A stretch of 64,000 nucleotides of DNA. It comes from Polynucleobacter aenigmaticus (GTDB lineage Bacteria > Pseudomonadota > Gammaproteobacteria > Burkholderiales > Burkholderiaceae). The notes under the pieces were generated by a model. The model worked only from the letters and a program-made list of their open reading frames with translations, had not been told where the DNA came from and did no database searches. The translations under genes were made by a program, and so were the position numbers. The stretch's first letter is position 1, and each line of letters begins with the position of its first letter. Positions 9,536 through 24,814 of the stretch are shown here, in pieces. Where the stretch lies: NCBI RefSeq assembly GCF_002206635.1, contig NZ_NGUO01000004.1, positions 1 to 64,000 on the forward strand, in the 5' to 3' direction.

Positions 9536-9638
9536 GATTCCTTTATTTTTTCGATAGCTGTAGTCATAAACAACAATAGAATCTTGGGTATTTTTTGCGC
9601 ATACCAGTACAACCCTATTCCTCCGATTTTCCTTAGAC

Positions 9639-9652
9639 TTGACTTAAATCAA
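9639..9652 (-). promoter_or_regulatory. FNR-like box upstream of the Tat phosphatase operon
   Basis: TTGACTTAAATCAA matches the FNR/Anr consensus at 9 of 10 fixed positions. It lies 104 bases upstream of the metallophosphoesterase ATG. I see only a weak -10 at the expected distance, so this site is less certain than the one at 4761. The rest of 9536-9860 shows no gene. Confidence 0.4.
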
Positions 9653-9860
9653 ATCACTTGTCGATATATTCAATTCAAAGCTTTTTAATCCCCCTGAATC
9701 GAGATTTGCTGGTGAAGGAAGTTAAATGAATGCCTACTCTCGGCCGTTAGCTGCCTTACAAGCACTCCCTAAGTAGACCAAATCCACCGTCTTTTAAGCT
9801 CACTGAGAGAAGTGGGCAATTGAGGTGAAAAAACCTCACCAAACCAACCCAAGAGAAACT

Positions 9861-9892
9861 AAAAACAAAAAAGCCCCGCGTACTGTGGGGCT
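9861..9892 (-). terminator. Intrinsic terminator behind tRNA-Ser
   Basis: On the minus strand an AGCCCC...GGGGCT stem (arms 9887-9892 and 9872-9877) is followed by a long T-rich run. It lies about 40 bases past the tRNA 3' end and would end a serS-tRNA transcript. Confidence 0.8.
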
Positions 9893-9933
9893 CATTCGTT
9901 AATTTCTCTAAATTGATGAAATCTAGAGACTAG

Positions 9934-10024
<91 letters not shown>

Positions 10025-10083
10025 GAACCGAATGCAATTATAGCTTTGGGGGGTTGGTTTAGCTTTTTAGTGTTTTTATTGAA

Positions 10084-11409
<1,326 letters not shown>

Positions 11410-12151
11410 TTAGGGTGTTAGGAGTGCTAATGAGGCACTAATTTAGCTCTAGTTTAAGCGTAAGACTTCAGCGCCTGCAGGTGGCGTAAAGGTAAAGCGA
11501 TTAGCGGGTAAATTGACATTGAGCACAATCTTATCCAAAGTCACCAACACAACACTTCCCAGACCGTCAATCAACTCCAGCGATTTAGGCAGGCCATTGA
11601 CCATACCCACTGAAATCTTGGTATAGGGTAAGTCGATTCCATTTTTTGCGTTAGGGGTTTTCTTGGGCGCTAGGGCAACCCATTTCATACCCAAACGGTC
11701 TTCGCCATCAACCAAATCAAAGTGTTGATCCAGAGAAGTTTCACCAAACAAGATTGCCGCTGGTGTTGCAGCTAAAGCCTGCCCAGATGGACGAAAAGTA
11801 GCCTGATTTAAATCCTTATCCCACAAAATGAGTTGCTTACCATCGGCAATCAGTTTTTGTTCATAAGGCTTTTGGGTCTCCCAAATAAATCTACCTGGGC
11901 GCTGAAATACAAAACGCCCCTGGGTTTGACGAACGACTTTTAAACCTTTGTCCTGAGGTTCATTAGCCTTAGGAGCGCGTAACTGTTGTTGCACAAACTC
12001 CCCTTCAGCAGTTTTTGAGTTGCGTACAAATTGACGTAACTGCTCTGCACCACTATCACCTTCAGCAAACGCGGGATTAGCAAATCCGGAAACTGTGAGA
12101 GTGAGCATCACAGCAGTAACTACCGTTATCAATCTTTTCAAAGTAATCGCC

Positions 12152-15460
<3,309 letters not shown>

Positions 15461-15486
15461 TACCAATTTAGCCAAGAGATTAATAA

Positions 15487-15516
15487 AAATGCCTAGCAGT
15501 GCTAGGCATTTTTATT
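15487..15516. terminator. Bidirectional terminator between trxB and hppA
   Basis: A perfect 11-bp stem (AAATGCCTAGC / GCTAGGCATTT) with an AGT loop is flanked by a T run on the plus side and an A-rich run on the left. It can therefore stop both the trxB and the convergent hppA transcripts. Confidence 0.85.
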
Positions 15517-15539
15517 TGTCTATATTTAATTTTTAGTTA

Positions 15540-17600
15540 CTAGCGACTCACCACCGGCAATAGCGGCACAATCAACAGCGCCACGATGTTAATGATTTTG
15601 ATGAGTGGGTTCACTGCAGGGCCGGCTGTATCTTTATAGGGATCACCTACAGTGTCACCAGTAACAGCAGCTTTGTGCGCCTCAGACCCTTTGCCGCCGA
15701 AATTACCCTCTTCAATATATTTCTTGGCGTTATCCCAAGCACCGCCACCAGTACACATAGAAATAGCAACAAACAAACCAGTCACAATCGTGCCCATCAG
15801 CAAGCCACCCAAAGCGGCAGGCCCTAGCAAGAGACCTACTGCGATAGGTGCTACTACCGGTAAAAGTGAAGGGACAATCATTTCCTTAATTGCAGCTGAA
15901 GTCAGCATATCTACTGCCTTGCCGTACTCGGGTTTTGCAGTGCCTTCCATAATTCCCGGAATGTCGCGGAACTGACGGCGAACCTCTTCAACCACTGCAC
16001 CAGCACAACGTCCAACCGCTTCCATTGCCATCGCGCCAAACAAATACGGAATCATGCCGCCAATAAACAGGCCGATGATCACCATATGGTTTGACAGATC
16101 AAACGATACTTGTTGGCCAATGGCTTCTAGGGCGTGGGTGTAATCAGCAAACAATACCAAGGCAGCCAAACCTGCTGAACCAATTGCATAGCCCTTAGTG
16201 ACTGCTTTAGTGGTGTTACCAACTGCATCTAGTGGATCCGTAATATCACGCACCGATTGGGGTAAGCCAGCCATCTCTGCAATACCACCAGCATTATCGG
16301 TAATAGGGCCGTAGGCATCGAGTGCCACCACAATTCCAGCCATTGACAGCATTGCGGTAGCAGCAATCGCGATACCATAAATACCAGCCAGCCAATAAGC
16401 CGCGTATATCGCAGCGCACACAAACAGTACGGGATAGGCAGTCGACTTCATTGAAATGCCTAAGCCTGCAATGATGTTAGTGCCATGACCTTTGGTAGAA
16501 GCCTCAGCAATGTGTTGCACTGGTTTAAATTGAGTGCCCGTGTAGTACTCTGTGATCCACACTAGGCCAGCAGTCAGCACTAAACCAACTACAGTAGATC
16601 CAAACAAGCGCCACTGACTGCCTGGAATGCCCAGAGCATCGTCAGGCATGATGAAATTAGTCACAAAATAGAACGCAACTAAAGAAATGCCTCCGGCCAC
16701 AATCAACCCTTTGTACAGCGCAGGCATGACATTCCTCATACCTGGTGTTGCCTTAACAAATGAACAGCCAACTATCGAGGCAATGATCGAAACCCCACCC
16801 AGCACAAGCGGGTAGACAATCGCAGCCACTGGCGCAGCAGACACCATCAACGCACCTAAAACCATCGTTGCAATAAGTGTCACTGCATAAGTTTCAAATA
16901 AGTCAGCCGCCATACCAGCACAGTCGCCAACGTTATCGCCAACGTTATCAGCAATCACTGCTGGATTACGTGGATCATCCTCCGGAATACCTGCCTCCAC
17001 CTTTCCAACTAAGTCCGCACCAACGTCAGCACCTTTAGTGAAGATTCCACCGCCTAATCGCGCGAAGATTGAAATCAAAGAGGAGCCGAATGCTAACCCG
17101 ATCAAGGGATGCAAAACTGATGAGAGGTCTTTCCCCGCGCCAACCGATACCAGGAACATAAAGAATAGGCCAACACCAAGTAAGCCAAGACCTACTACCA
17201 ACATACCCGTAATAGCGCCACCTTTAAATGCCACATTGAGGGCTTCATTCATCCCCTTGGTAGCGGCTTGTGCAGTTCGTACATTGGCCCGTACCGAAAC
17301 ATTCATGCCAATAAAGCCGCAGGCCCCTGAAAGTACCGAACCAATGACAAAGCCCATAGCTGTCGCAAAATCTAAAAATAGGGCTATCAAGATAGTGAGG
17401 ACTACGCCAACAATGGCAATCGTCTTATATTGGCGTGATAAATAAGCGGCGGCGCCCTGCTGAATCGCCTCGGCAATCTCTTGCATCTTCGCATTGCCGG
17501 TACTTTGCTTCAGTATCCATCCGCGCATCACAAAACCATAAATCACGGCCAGAACACCGCACGCCAGAGAAAAATACAAGCCTAATGTGACATTACTCAT
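15540..17600 (-). CDS. hppA: Proton-translocating pyrophosphatase, K+-independent type
   Basis: Integral membrane enzyme with about 16 helices that couples hydrolysis of pyrophosphate to proton export. The catalytic stretch [20 protein letters not shown] followed by [20 protein letters not shown] supplies the Mg-PPi binding Asp and Lys residues. Near residue 458 the sequence reads [11 protein letters not shown] Lys at this place, where K+-dependent enzymes have Ala, marks the K+-independent class. The 686-residue length is typical. The start at 17600 has AAGGGG upstream. It is divergent from the soluble pyrophosphatase gene ppa, 170 bases away. Confidence 0.96.
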   Translation of the reverse strand: MSNVTLGLYFSLACGVLAVIYGFVMRGWILKQSTGNAKMQEIAEAIQQGAAAYLSRQYKTIAIVGVVLTILIALFLDFATAMGFVIGSVLSGACGFIGMNVSVRANVRTAQAATKGMNEALNVAFKGGAITGMLVVGLGLLGVGLFFMFLVSVGAGKDLSSVLHPLIGLAFGSSLISIFARLGGGIFTKGADVGADLVGKVEAGIPEDDPRNPAVIADNVGDNVGDCAGMAADLFETYAVTLIATMVLGALMVSAAPVAAIVYPLVLGGVSIIASIVGCSFVKATPGMRNVMPALYKGLIVAGGISLVAFYFVTNFIMPDDALGIPGSQWRLFGSTVVGLVLTAGLVWITEYYTGTQFKPVQHIAEASTKGHGTNIIAGLGISMKSTAYPVLFVCAAIYAAYWLAGIYGIAIAATAMLSMAGIVVALDAYGPITDNAGGIAEMAGLPQSVRDITDPLDAVGNTTKAVTKGYAIGSAGLAALVLFADYTHALEAIGQQVSFDLSNHMVIIGLFIGGMIPYLFGAMAMEAVGRCAGAVVEEVRRQFRDIPGIMEGTAKPEYGKAVDMLTSAAIKEMIVPSLLPVVAPIAVGLLLGPAALGGLLMGTIVTGLFVAISMCTGGGAWDNAKKYIEEGNFGGKGSEAHKAAVTGDTVGDPYKDTAGPAVNPLIKIINIVALLIVPLLPVVSR

Positions 17601-17770
17601 GCTTGAACCCCTTAAAAATTAGATCTAAATTGTTTTTATCTAACACCTATGCCAGCCCACTTCTGAAAGCGATAAACTACAGCCTATAAGTTTTATTAGT
17701 ATGTAGCAGAATTACTACCCCAGTTCCCTTATAAGATCAGGGTATTTACCAATCATCTTCCGGAGTATGT

Positions 17771-18310
17771 ATGAGTCTCGACAACGTCAAACCAGGTAAA
17801 AAAATCCCTGAAAGCTTTAATGTCATCATTGAAATCCCAATGAATGCAGATCCAATCAAATATGAAGTGGACAAGGAAAGTGGCGCCATTTTTGTTGACC
17901 GCTTTATGGGCACTGCAATGCATTACCCATGTAACTATGGTTACATCAATAAAACCATTGCTGGAGATGGTGACCCTGTTGACGTTCTTGTAATTACTCC
18001 ATTCCCATTAATTCCTGGCGTAGTTGTCAGTTGCCGTGCAATTGGGGTGTTGATGATGGAAGATGAAGGCGGGCAAGATGCCAAGCTATTAGCTGTTCCT
18101 GAAGATAAGATTTTGCCTATCTACACTCACTGGCAAAAACCAGAAGACATTAACCCATTGCGTTTGAATCAAATCCAACACTTCTTCGAGCACTACAAAG
18201 ATCTCGAGCCAGGCAAGTGGGTAAAAGTCCAAGGTTGGGGTGGTGTTGCTGATGCGCATAAAGAAATTCTTGAAGGTATTGAGGCCTACAACAAAGCGCA
18301 TCAAAGTTAA
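17771..18310 (+). CDS. ppa: Soluble inorganic pyrophosphatase, family I
   Basis: Cytoplasmic Mg-dependent enzyme hydrolysing pyrophosphate to two phosphates, which pulls biosynthetic reactions forward. The 179 residues contain the family I signature [10 protein letters not shown] with the metal-binding aspartates. Also present are [18 protein letters not shown] and the C-terminal [20 protein letters not shown]. The start has CCGGAG six bases upstream. It is head-to-head with hppA and 12 bases upstream of nadE, with which it may be co-transcribed. Confidence 0.97.
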   Translation: MSLDNVKPGKKIPESFNVIIEIPMNADPIKYEVDKESGAIFVDRFMGTAMHYPCNYGYINKTIAGDGDPVDVLVITPFPLIPGVVVSCRAIGVLMMEDEGGQDAKLLAVPEDKILPIYTHWQKPEDINPLRLNQIQHFFEHYKDLEPGKWVKVQGWGGVADAHKEILEGIEAYNKAHQS

Positions 18311-18322
18311 TTCATATTCATT

Positions 18323-19954
18323 TTGTTATCCGGAGTGAGCTCGCAAAAAATCGCCTTAGCGCAAATCAACCCTCTTCTGGGTGATTTGCCTGGCAACGCG
18401 CAGCTCATTTCTCAAGCCGCCGCAGATGCTTATGCACAAGGCGCCACCCTTGTTCTCACGCCAGAGCTCTCGCTCACCGGCTACCCCCCAGAAGACTTAC
18501 TCTTGCGCCCTGCTTTTATTGAGGCTGCAGAACGCGAGCTCAGTTGTTTAATACTCGAGCTCCAGAAATTTCCGGGACTCACTGTCATCGTTGGTCACCC
18601 GAAAAAGACGAGCGCCGGATTGCATAACTATGCCTCGGTTATTCGAGATGGCAAGGTCCTCGCTGGATATGCCAAACAAGAATTGCCTAATCATGAAGTA
18701 TTTGATGAGGTACGTTATTTCACACCAGGCAATGAATCTTGCGTCTTTGAAAGTGCCGGCATCCGATACGGGCTGATTCTTTGCGAAGATGCGTGGCACG
18801 CAGGCCCTGCAAAAAAAGCTCATGCGGCTGGCGCTCAAATTCTGTTGGCGCTCAATGCTTCGCCTTATCACCTCCAAAAAGAAACCTTGCGCATTGAAGT
18901 TCTACGTAAGCATATTGCGATCACCAAAATGCCTTTGGTCTACGTCAACGCCGTTGGCGGGCAAGATGAGTTGGTATTTGATGGCGGATCCTTTGCCCTA
19001 AATAATGTAGGTGAAGTAGTCATGGCGATGCCCCAGTTCAAAGCTGGCCTTGGCTTTGTAAACATCAATGCATCTGGTGATTTAGATCAAGGGTTGATAA
19101 CTCCACCTGTCAGCGTGGAAGCTCAGGCCTATCAGGCGCTCGTTTTAGGTGTGCGGGACTACGTTCAAAAGAATCGCTTTCCTGGGGTCATTATTGGCCT
19201 CTCTGGAGGTGTTGACTCTGCATTGGTGCTGGCGATCGCAGTAGATGCCTTAGGCGCTGATAAAGTGCGTACCGTCATGATGGCCTCTCGCTATACCGCC
19301 GATATCTCTTGGATTGACGCCCGAGAAATGGCGAAGAATCTAAACGTTCAATATGATGAAATCCCGATCAGTGAACCCGTTGATGCTTTAGAGCATGCCC
19401 TAGCCGAGCAATTTAAGGGCTTTGAGCTGGACGCTACCGAAGAAAATATTCAAGCTAGGGTGCGTGGCACCCTCTTAATGGCACTGTCTAACAAAACTGG
19501 CCGACTCGTCCTAACTACCGGAAATAAGAGTGAAATGGCTGTGGGCTACTGCACCTTGTATGGGGATATGGCTGGTGGCTTTGCCGTCATTAAAGATATT
19601 GCAAAGACCTTGGTCTATCGCTTGTGCGCTTACCGTAATAGCCTCGCCCCCATTATTCCGGAGCGAATTCTGACACGTGCGCCTTCCGCTGAATTACGCC
19701 CCGATCAGACTGATCAAGATAGCTTGCCATCCTATGAAGTATTGGATGGCATTGTGGAGCGTTATATGGAGCAAAACCAATCCATCGCACAAATGATTGC
19801 TGCTGGGTTTGATCCTGAGAGCGTTGAAAAAGTCACCCGGCTAATTAAACTCAATGAGTACAAACGTCGCCAAGCACCTCCTGGCGTGCGCGTGACCACG
19901 CGAGCCTTTGGGCGCGACTGGCGCTACCCTATTACCTCTCAATTTAGAGCGTAA
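18323..19954 (+). CDS. nadE: Glutamine-dependent NAD+ synthetase
   Basis: Converts nicotinate adenine dinucleotide to NAD+ using ammonia tunnelled from glutamine. The 543 residues contain an N-terminal nitrilase-like glutaminase domain, with TPELSLTGYPPEDLLLR carrying the catalytic Glu and ILCEDAWH the catalytic Cys. The C-terminal synthetase has the PP-loop IIGLSGGVDSALVLAIAVDA near residue 293 and the signature TTGNKSEMAVGYCTLYGDMA. The start is uncertain: TTG at 18323 or GTG at 18335, which is abutted by GGA. The glnB gene follows after 51 bases. Confidence 0.95.
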   Translation: MLSGVSSQKIALAQINPLLGDLPGNAQLISQAAADAYAQGATLVLTPELSLTGYPPEDLLLRPAFIEAAERELSCLILELQKFPGLTVIVGHPKKTSAGLHNYASVIRDGKVLAGYAKQELPNHEVFDEVRYFTPGNESCVFESAGIRYGLILCEDAWHAGPAKKAHAAGAQILLALNASPYHLQKETLRIEVLRKHIAITKMPLVYVNAVGGQDELVFDGGSFALNNVGEVVMAMPQFKAGLGFVNINASGDLDQGLITPPVSVEAQAYQALVLGVRDYVQKNRFPGVIIGLSGGVDSALVLAIAVDALGADKVRTVMMASRYTADISWIDAREMAKNLNVQYDEIPISEPVDALEHALAEQFKGFELDATEENIQARVRGTLLMALSNKTGRLVLTTGNKSEMAVGYCTLYGDMAGGFAVIKDIAKTLVYRLCAYRNSLAPIIPERILTRAPSAELRPDQTDQDSLPSYEVLDGIVERYMEQNQSIAQMIAAGFDPESVEKVTRLIKLNEYKRRQAPPGVRVTTRAFGRDWRYPITSQFRA

Positions 19955-19996
19955 CCGGGTATTTGCCTTCACTTCTAGGTATGATTACCGTATTAA

Positions 19997-20344
<348 letters not shown>

Positions 20345-20360
20345 AAACCACTACCAGATA

Positions 20361-20385
20361 ACGCTAGCTCCCTCGGAGTTAGCGT
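20361..20385. other. Stem-loop between convergent glnB and the HTH gene
   Basis: ACGCTAGCTCC (20361-20371) pairs with GGAGTTAGCGT (20375-20385) apart from one mismatch, with a CTC loop. The right arm contains the stop codon of the opposite gene. No T run follows on either strand, so it is not a canonical intrinsic terminator. It could stabilise 3' ends. Confidence 0.4.
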
Positions 20386-21362
20386 AACTGAGAATCCGTC
20401 CGATCTGCGGGCGGAGTGAATACCTCAGAAGCTTCTAAAATTAGTGTTTTGGAATTGGGATTTGATGGGCGCACTTTTGCGCCCTGGAAAAATACATCCA
20501 CCTGATTCAAGCCAGCAGTCAGCACTTTGAACGGTGGCTTTCCATAAAAGGATGCCCCCACTCCAGGCTCAAGCAGTTTATTTTGGATCTTACCGGAAGC
20601 ATCAATCACACAAACAATCTGCTTGGATTTAGCCTGCACATAAACTATATCCGCTGCCTTACGAGGCGCCTCTGGCTTGTAACTAATAATGCCCTCCTCA
20701 ACAGGGCAAGCACCAGAAGAATCTGCTACAGCCACTGGGATAACCGCCGCCGCGACTGAAGCGACTGCAGGGGCTGGTTCCGCAGGGGTGTCTACCGGGG
20801 CAGGGGTTGGTTCAATAATTTCTTCTTTTACAACAACGATTTCTTCTGGCTTATCTGCGAAAAATAGTGGGCGTAAGTTAATTACCGCGAACACCAATGC
20901 GGCAAGCACACTCAACCAAAGGAATAACTTCTTTGATGAAGCGGGCCTTGAACTTGTCGAACCTCCGGGAAAGGGAGCTTTTTTTGATGTAACTTTTTTA
21001 GACGCTATATTTTTGACCGGATTCTCTTTTGCCTCTTCAATAGCTAATTCCAGTACCGAGGTCTCCTCCACCGATTCGTTTACTGCTGGCACTTCTTTTG
21101 TTGCAGATGTTTTTAATGGAGTCACTACCAACTCAAAGGCATCCCCATCACTTAATTCCAAAATTTTTGCCACTTTTTTAGCAGCCGTCAATTTATTCTG
21201 GGCGCCGTAGAAAGAGCTAGACTCACCATTCTCAATTTGCTCTATTTGGCGATGAGATAAACATGCCATTCCGCCGAGGTCTTTCGTGCTGAGGCCACGC
21301 TTTTCTCGAGCCCTAGCAAAGGCTTCTTTAAAAATAATGGGAAGCTTAGAATTTGTATTCAC
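20379..21362 (-). CDS. RodZ-like helix-turn-helix membrane protein
   Basis: A 327-residue bitopic protein. The N-terminal HTH domain reads EAFARAREKRGLSTKDLGGM and then CLSHRQIEQIENGESSSFYG, typical of the HTH_25/RodZ class. A low-complexity Lys/Ala linker and one membrane helix (LFLWLSVLAALVFAVINL, near residue 155) follow. A Pro/Ala-rich stretch leads to a C-terminal beta domain (KSKQIVCVIDASGKIQNKLL) of the kind found in RodZ-like proteins. By analogy it may link the membrane to the MreB cytoskeleton, but a role in rod shape is inference. The start codon is GTG at 21362. Confidence 0.75.
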   Translation of the reverse strand: MNTNSKLPIIFKEAFARAREKRGLSTKDLGGMACLSHRQIEQIENGESSSFYGAQNKLTAAKKVAKILELSDGDAFELVVTPLKTSATKEVPAVNESVEETSVLELAIEEAKENPVKNIASKKVTSKKAPFPGGSTSSRPASSKKLFLWLSVLAALVFAVINLRPLFFADKPEEIVVVKEEIIEPTPAPVDTPAEPAPAVASVAAAVIPVAVADSSGACPVEEGIISYKPEAPRKAADIVYVQAKSKQIVCVIDASGKIQNKLLEPGVGASFYGKPPFKVLTAGLNQVDVFFQGAKVRPSNPNSKTLILEASEVFTPPADRTDSQLR

Positions 21363-21443
21363 AAAAGCACTTTATGTGATTGATGTTTCAAAAATATGAC
21401 CCATCTTAGTACCTATGTACTAAGAGTGGAATTAGCCCAACAG

Positions 21444-22070
21444 CTAGTTATTTTGAATATTTTCAAGGTTAGATTCAAGGTACTTTACAACTAATGCTTG
21501 AACTGATTCCACATTCATCTTATCCATGATTCTCGCTTTATGCACCTTAATCGTAGCGTCAGTCGTACCCAACTTGATGGCAATGTCTTTATTTAGCAAT
21601 CCCGTGACCAGCCAATAACAAACTTCCTTCTCTCTAGGCGTTAAGGAGGCATAGTCCTTCTTAGTCTCCACTTCCTTCGAAAGGCGCTTGAGTTGGCGCC
21701 TATCAAACTCCAGAGCATCGGCCACAGCCTTGAGTAAATCCTCCAAATTGAAGGGTTTAAAGAGGAAATCTACGGCGCCCTGTTTCAGGCTTTTCACAAT
21801 CTGATGGGGATGACTCTGCCCGCTCACAAACACAATTGGAGTTTTACGACCGAATTGCAGCAATTTTTCTTGCAAATCCAGCCCCGACATATCCGGCATC
21901 TGCATATCCAATAGGATCACTGCCGGCGCTACTGGCAGAGAATGCTCCAAAAATGTCGCTGCAGAGGAAAAATCCTCGACGATATAGCCAACATCTTTCA
22001 ACATCCTGCACAAAGAGGTGCGCATCGACTCGTCGTCGTCAATTAGATAGATGTGGCCAACTTTAGTCAT
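21444..22070 (-). CDS. FixJ/NarL-type response regulator (orphan)
   Basis: A two-domain regulator of about 208 residues. The receiver domain begins MTKVGHIYLIDDDESMRTSL with the acidic pair, the phosphoacceptor Asp55 lies in ILLDMQMPDMSG, and the conserved Lys lies in FLFKPF. The C-terminal LuxR-type HTH is LTPREKEVCYWLVTGLLNKD followed by IAIKLGTTDATIKVHKARIM. The frame is open to 22160. I chose the ATG at 22070 because the receiver fold starts there and the upstream extension is hydrophobic and unrelated. No histidine kinase gene is adjacent, so partner and target genes are unknown. Confidence 0.88.
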   Translation of the reverse strand: MTKVGHIYLIDDDESMRTSLCRMLKDVGYIVEDFSSAATFLEHSLPVAPAVILLDMQMPDMSGLDLQEKLLQFGRKTPIVFVSGQSHPHQIVKSLKQGAVDFLFKPFNLEDLLKAVADALEFDRRQLKRLSKEVETKKDYASLTPREKEVCYWLVTGLLNKDIAIKLGTTDATIKVHKARIMDKMNVESVQALVVKYLESNLENIQNN

Positions 22071-22300
22071 TGAATATAAAAGAAAAAGGTAATAGATAAA
22101 GCAATGTACTGCAGCTAGTTTTAGAAGGATATTAGCTCTCAAGCTAATAATAGAAGTCAATCAGCAAATACAATAGAAAAATCTGTTTGTTGCGCTGCAT
22201 CAGTGAATTACAGAAAAGGTGGCATAAACCCCTGCATTCCCTGTTGTCTCACGGCACAATAGAGCTTTTCGACAAATTCTTTTCTGGAGTCAATATCAGC

Positions 22301-23989
22301 ATGAAACGCCTCAATGAACGCTCGCGCAATGTCACCGAAGGAGTTGCTCGCGCTCCCAATCGCTCAATGTATTACGCGATGGGCTACGAAGAGAAGGATT
22401 TCGTCAAGCCAATGGTTGGCGTGGCAAATGGTCACTCCACGATTACCCCTTGCAACAGCGGCTTACAAAAGTTAGCCGATGCAGCAGTAACAGCCCTAGA
22501 AGAAGCCGGTGCAAAAGCGCAAATGTTTGGTACGCCTACAGTTTCAGATGGCATCGGCATGGGTACCGAGGGCATGAAATACTCCCTCATCTCCCGCGAA
22601 GTGATTGCTGACAGTATTGAAACTTGCGTTAACGGTTTATGGCAAGACGGTGTAGTCGTCATCGGCGGTTGCGATAAAAACATGCCAGGCGGCATGATGG
22701 CGATGGCCCGTACCAATGTACCCAGCATTTATGTTTATGGTGGAACCATTAAGCCAGGCCGCTACAAAGGTAAGGATCTGAATATTGTTTCTGCTTTTGA
22801 AGCCGTTGGTGAATTTACCTCGGGACGCATGACTGAAGTGGACCTTAAAGGTGTAGAGCAACACGCTTGTCCAGGCAGTGGCTCCTGTGGCGGCATGTAT
22901 ACCGCCAATACCATGAGCTCCTCGTTTGAGGCGCTTGGCATGAGCCTGCCCTACTCTTCCACCATGGCCAATGAAGATGCCGAGAAAGTCACCAGCGCGC
23001 ATGAATCAGCCATAGTTTTGGTTGAGGCCATCAAGAACAATTTACGTCCACGCGACATCATCACTAAAAAATCCATTGAGAACGCGGTGAGTGTCATCAT
23101 GGCAGTTGGCGGCTCCACGAATGCTGTACTCCATTACCTAGCGATTACCAGCGCTGCTGAGATTGATTGGACAATTGATGATTTTGAGCGTATTCGTAAG
23201 CGCGTTCCTGTCATGGTGGATATGAAACCCTCTGGCCAATATTTAGCGACTGACCTGCATCAAGCTGGCGGCATTCCGCAAGTCATGAAGATTTTGCTCG
23301 ATGGCGGACTCTTGCATGGCGATTGCATGACCATCACCGGCAAAACCATTGCTGAAACATTGAAAGATGTTCCATCGGTACCGCGCGCCGATCAGAATGT
23401 CATCCGCACTCTAGATAACCCACTGTACAAGCAAGGTCACTTAGCCATTCTTAAAGGCAATATCTCTCCTGAGGGTTGCGTTGCCAAGATTACCGGCCTC
23501 AAGAACCCATCTATTACTGGCCCTGCCCGTGTATTTGATTCTGAGGATGATGCAATGGCTGCCATCATGGCGCAAAAGATCAAAGACGGCGACGTCATGG
23601 TCATTCGTTATGAGGGCCCTAAAGGCGGTCCTGGTATGCGTGAGATGCTTGCCCCTACCTCCGCCCTAGTGGGTCAGGGTTTAGGCGAGACAGTAGGCCT
23701 GATTACTGATGGACGCTTCTCTGGCGGCACCTGGGGAATGGTGGTTGGTCACGTGGCTCCTGAGGCATTCGTTGGCGGTGTGATTGCCCTCATTCATGAA
23801 GGTGACTCCGTCACGATTGATGCGCATAAACTTCTCATTCAACTCAATGTGAGCGATGAAGAAATTGCTAAACGTCGTGCTGCTTGGGTACAACCTAAGC
23901 CACGCTACACCCGTGGCTTATTGGCTAAGTACGCTTATCTGGCAAGTAGCGCAAGTAAAGGCGCGGTAACGGATCTGAACTTAGAGTAA
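22301..23989 (+). CDS. ilvD: Dihydroxy-acid dehydratase
   Basis: Iron-sulfur enzyme of valine and isoleucine synthesis, forming 2-keto acids from 2,3-dihydroxy acids. The product is 562 residues, starting [20 protein letters not shown]. Motifs include [16 protein letters not shown] and [20 protein letters not shown] with cluster cysteines, then [20 protein letters not shown] near the C-terminus. The frame is open back to 22187, but the extension has no family similarity. GGAG lies 11 bases before the chosen ATG. It is monocistronic and ends at a strong terminator. Confidence 0.96.
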   Translation: MKRLNERSRNVTEGVARAPNRSMYYAMGYEEKDFVKPMVGVANGHSTITPCNSGLQKLADAAVTALEEAGAKAQMFGTPTVSDGIGMGTEGMKYSLISREVIADSIETCVNGLWQDGVVVIGGCDKNMPGGMMAMARTNVPSIYVYGGTIKPGRYKGKDLNIVSAFEAVGEFTSGRMTEVDLKGVEQHACPGSGSCGGMYTANTMSSSFEALGMSLPYSSTMANEDAEKVTSAHESAIVLVEAIKNNLRPRDIITKKSIENAVSVIMAVGGSTNAVLHYLAITSAAEIDWTIDDFERIRKRVPVMVDMKPSGQYLATDLHQAGGIPQVMKILLDGGLLHGDCMTITGKTIAETLKDVPSVPRADQNVIRTLDNPLYKQGHLAILKGNISPEGCVAKITGLKNPSITGPARVFDSEDDAMAAIMAQKIKDGDVMVIRYEGPKGGPGMREMLAPTSALVGQGLGETVGLITDGRFSGGTWGMVVGHVAPEAFVGGVIALIHEGDSVTIDAHKLLIQLNVSDEEIAKRRAAWVQPKPRYTRGLLAKYAYLASSASKGAVTDLNLE

Positions 23990-24010
23990 GAGCAGTAAGT
24001 AATAAAAGCA

Positions 24011-24052
24011 AAGCCCCTAAGTGCAGATTGAGCTGACCTAGGGGCTTTTTTA
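24011..24052 (+). terminator. Terminator after ilvD
   Basis: AAGCCCCTA (24011-24019) pairs with TAGGGGCTT (24039-24047) and is followed by a T run. It may also act on the convergent transcript ending at 24085. Confidence 0.8.
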
Positions 24053-24084
24053 CTACCGAAGACTATTTGCAGTTCAAGTACGAC

Positions 24085-24561
24085 TTAGCGCTTCATCGCG
24101 CCACCTTGAGCGCCCATCGCATTGACTGGAAACTTCACTTCAACCTCACCCGCTTTAGCAAACTTGAGTTTGACGGGAATGGTTTCACCGGCAACTAAAG
24201 GCGCCTTAATGTTCATGAACATCAAATGCATGCCGCCTGGTTTTAATTCAACAGCACCACCGGCAGGAACTGGAATATCTTTAACTTGACGCATTTTCAT
24301 GACATTACCTTCCATTGCCATCTCATGCAGTTGCACTTCACCAGCAGCTGGAGAGCTTGCTGATACCAATAAATCTACTACGCCCTTGTTTTCCACTTTC
24401 ATAAAACCACCCGCAGCCATTTGGCCGGGAACGGTTGCACGAGTGTAGGCATTCTCAATTTGCAAGGGGCCTACTTTGGCATTTTGTGCCTGCGCCAAAC
24501 CAGCCACACCAAAACCTACTACTGAAACTAATAACGCTTTTAATAGAGTATTACTTTTCAT
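24085..24561 (-). CDS. Periplasmic copper chaperone, PCu(A)C family (DUF461)
   Basis: A 158-residue exported Cu(I) carrier that delivers copper to cytochrome oxidase centres in related systems. The signal peptide starts MKSNTLLKALLVSVVGFGVA and ends at AQA. The mature part has the copper-site pattern LHEMAMEGNVMKMRQV and later GGMHLMFMNI, matching the family arrangement of one or two His and Met ligands separated by about 20 residues. The C-terminus MGAQGGAMKR adds two more Met. The ATG at 24561 has AGGAGG eight bases upstream, better than the in-frame GTG at 24567. It lies at the 3' end of the putative copper operon. Confidence 0.93.
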   Translation of the reverse strand: MKSNTLLKALLVSVVGFGVAGLAQAQNAKVGPLQIENAYTRATVPGQMAAGGFMKVENKGVVDLLVSASSPAAGEVQLHEMAMEGNVMKMRQVKDIPVPAGGAVELKPGGMHLMFMNIKAPLVAGETIPVKLKFAKAGEVEVKFPVNAMGAQGGAMKR

Positions 24562-24782
24562 TTGCACATCCTCCTAGTTAACTTTAAATCCCAAGATATC
24601 TCTCGAGTTTTTTCAAATTGTTGCTGCTCATTCACGTCGATAAAAAATCCGATCGGCACTTCTTTGGCGGAAGTCCTTGAAACCAAATCTCGACCTGTTG
24701 ACTCACTGCGAACCAGCTTGGTCCAAATCGTATTAAATTCATGGGACTGAGCCTTGCCACCCCAACTTCTCCAAAATAACAA
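24558..24782 (-). CDS. Possible small ORF translationally linked to the copper chaperone gene
   Basis: This 74-codon frame is opened by a stop codon right before a TTG at 24782. It ends in TGA overlapping the PCu(A)C ATG as ATGA. That overlap and a protein-like composition (REISWDLKLTRRMCK at the end) are the only support. It has no good start codon or Shine-Dalgarno and no family that I recognise. It could be a decayed coding remnant or simply chance. Confidence 0.25.
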   Translation of the reverse strand: MLFWRSWGGKAQSHEFNTIWTKLVRSESTGRDLVSRTSAKEVPIGFFIDVNEQQQFEKTREISWDLKLTRRMCK

Positions 24783-24814
24783 CTAGTTACCGACAATCGT
24801 AATCTTCTCGTAAT

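Noticed and set aside
4595-9776. 12-base direct repeat CTCCCTAAGTAG on both sides of the hydrolase module, resembling attachment sites
   Set aside because: Many 12-base repeats are expected by chance in 64 kb, no integrase is present, and the right copy is not within the nearby tRNA gene.
9820-9840. Small hairpin TGAGGT...ACCTCA near 9830
   Set aside because: Short stem with no T run and no gene to serve; the real terminator lies just to its right.
24562-24750. Plus-strand ORF of 62 codons between ilvD and the DsrE-like gene
   Set aside because: No Shine-Dalgarno, unusual composition, and opposite to a possible coupled frame; no family resemblance.
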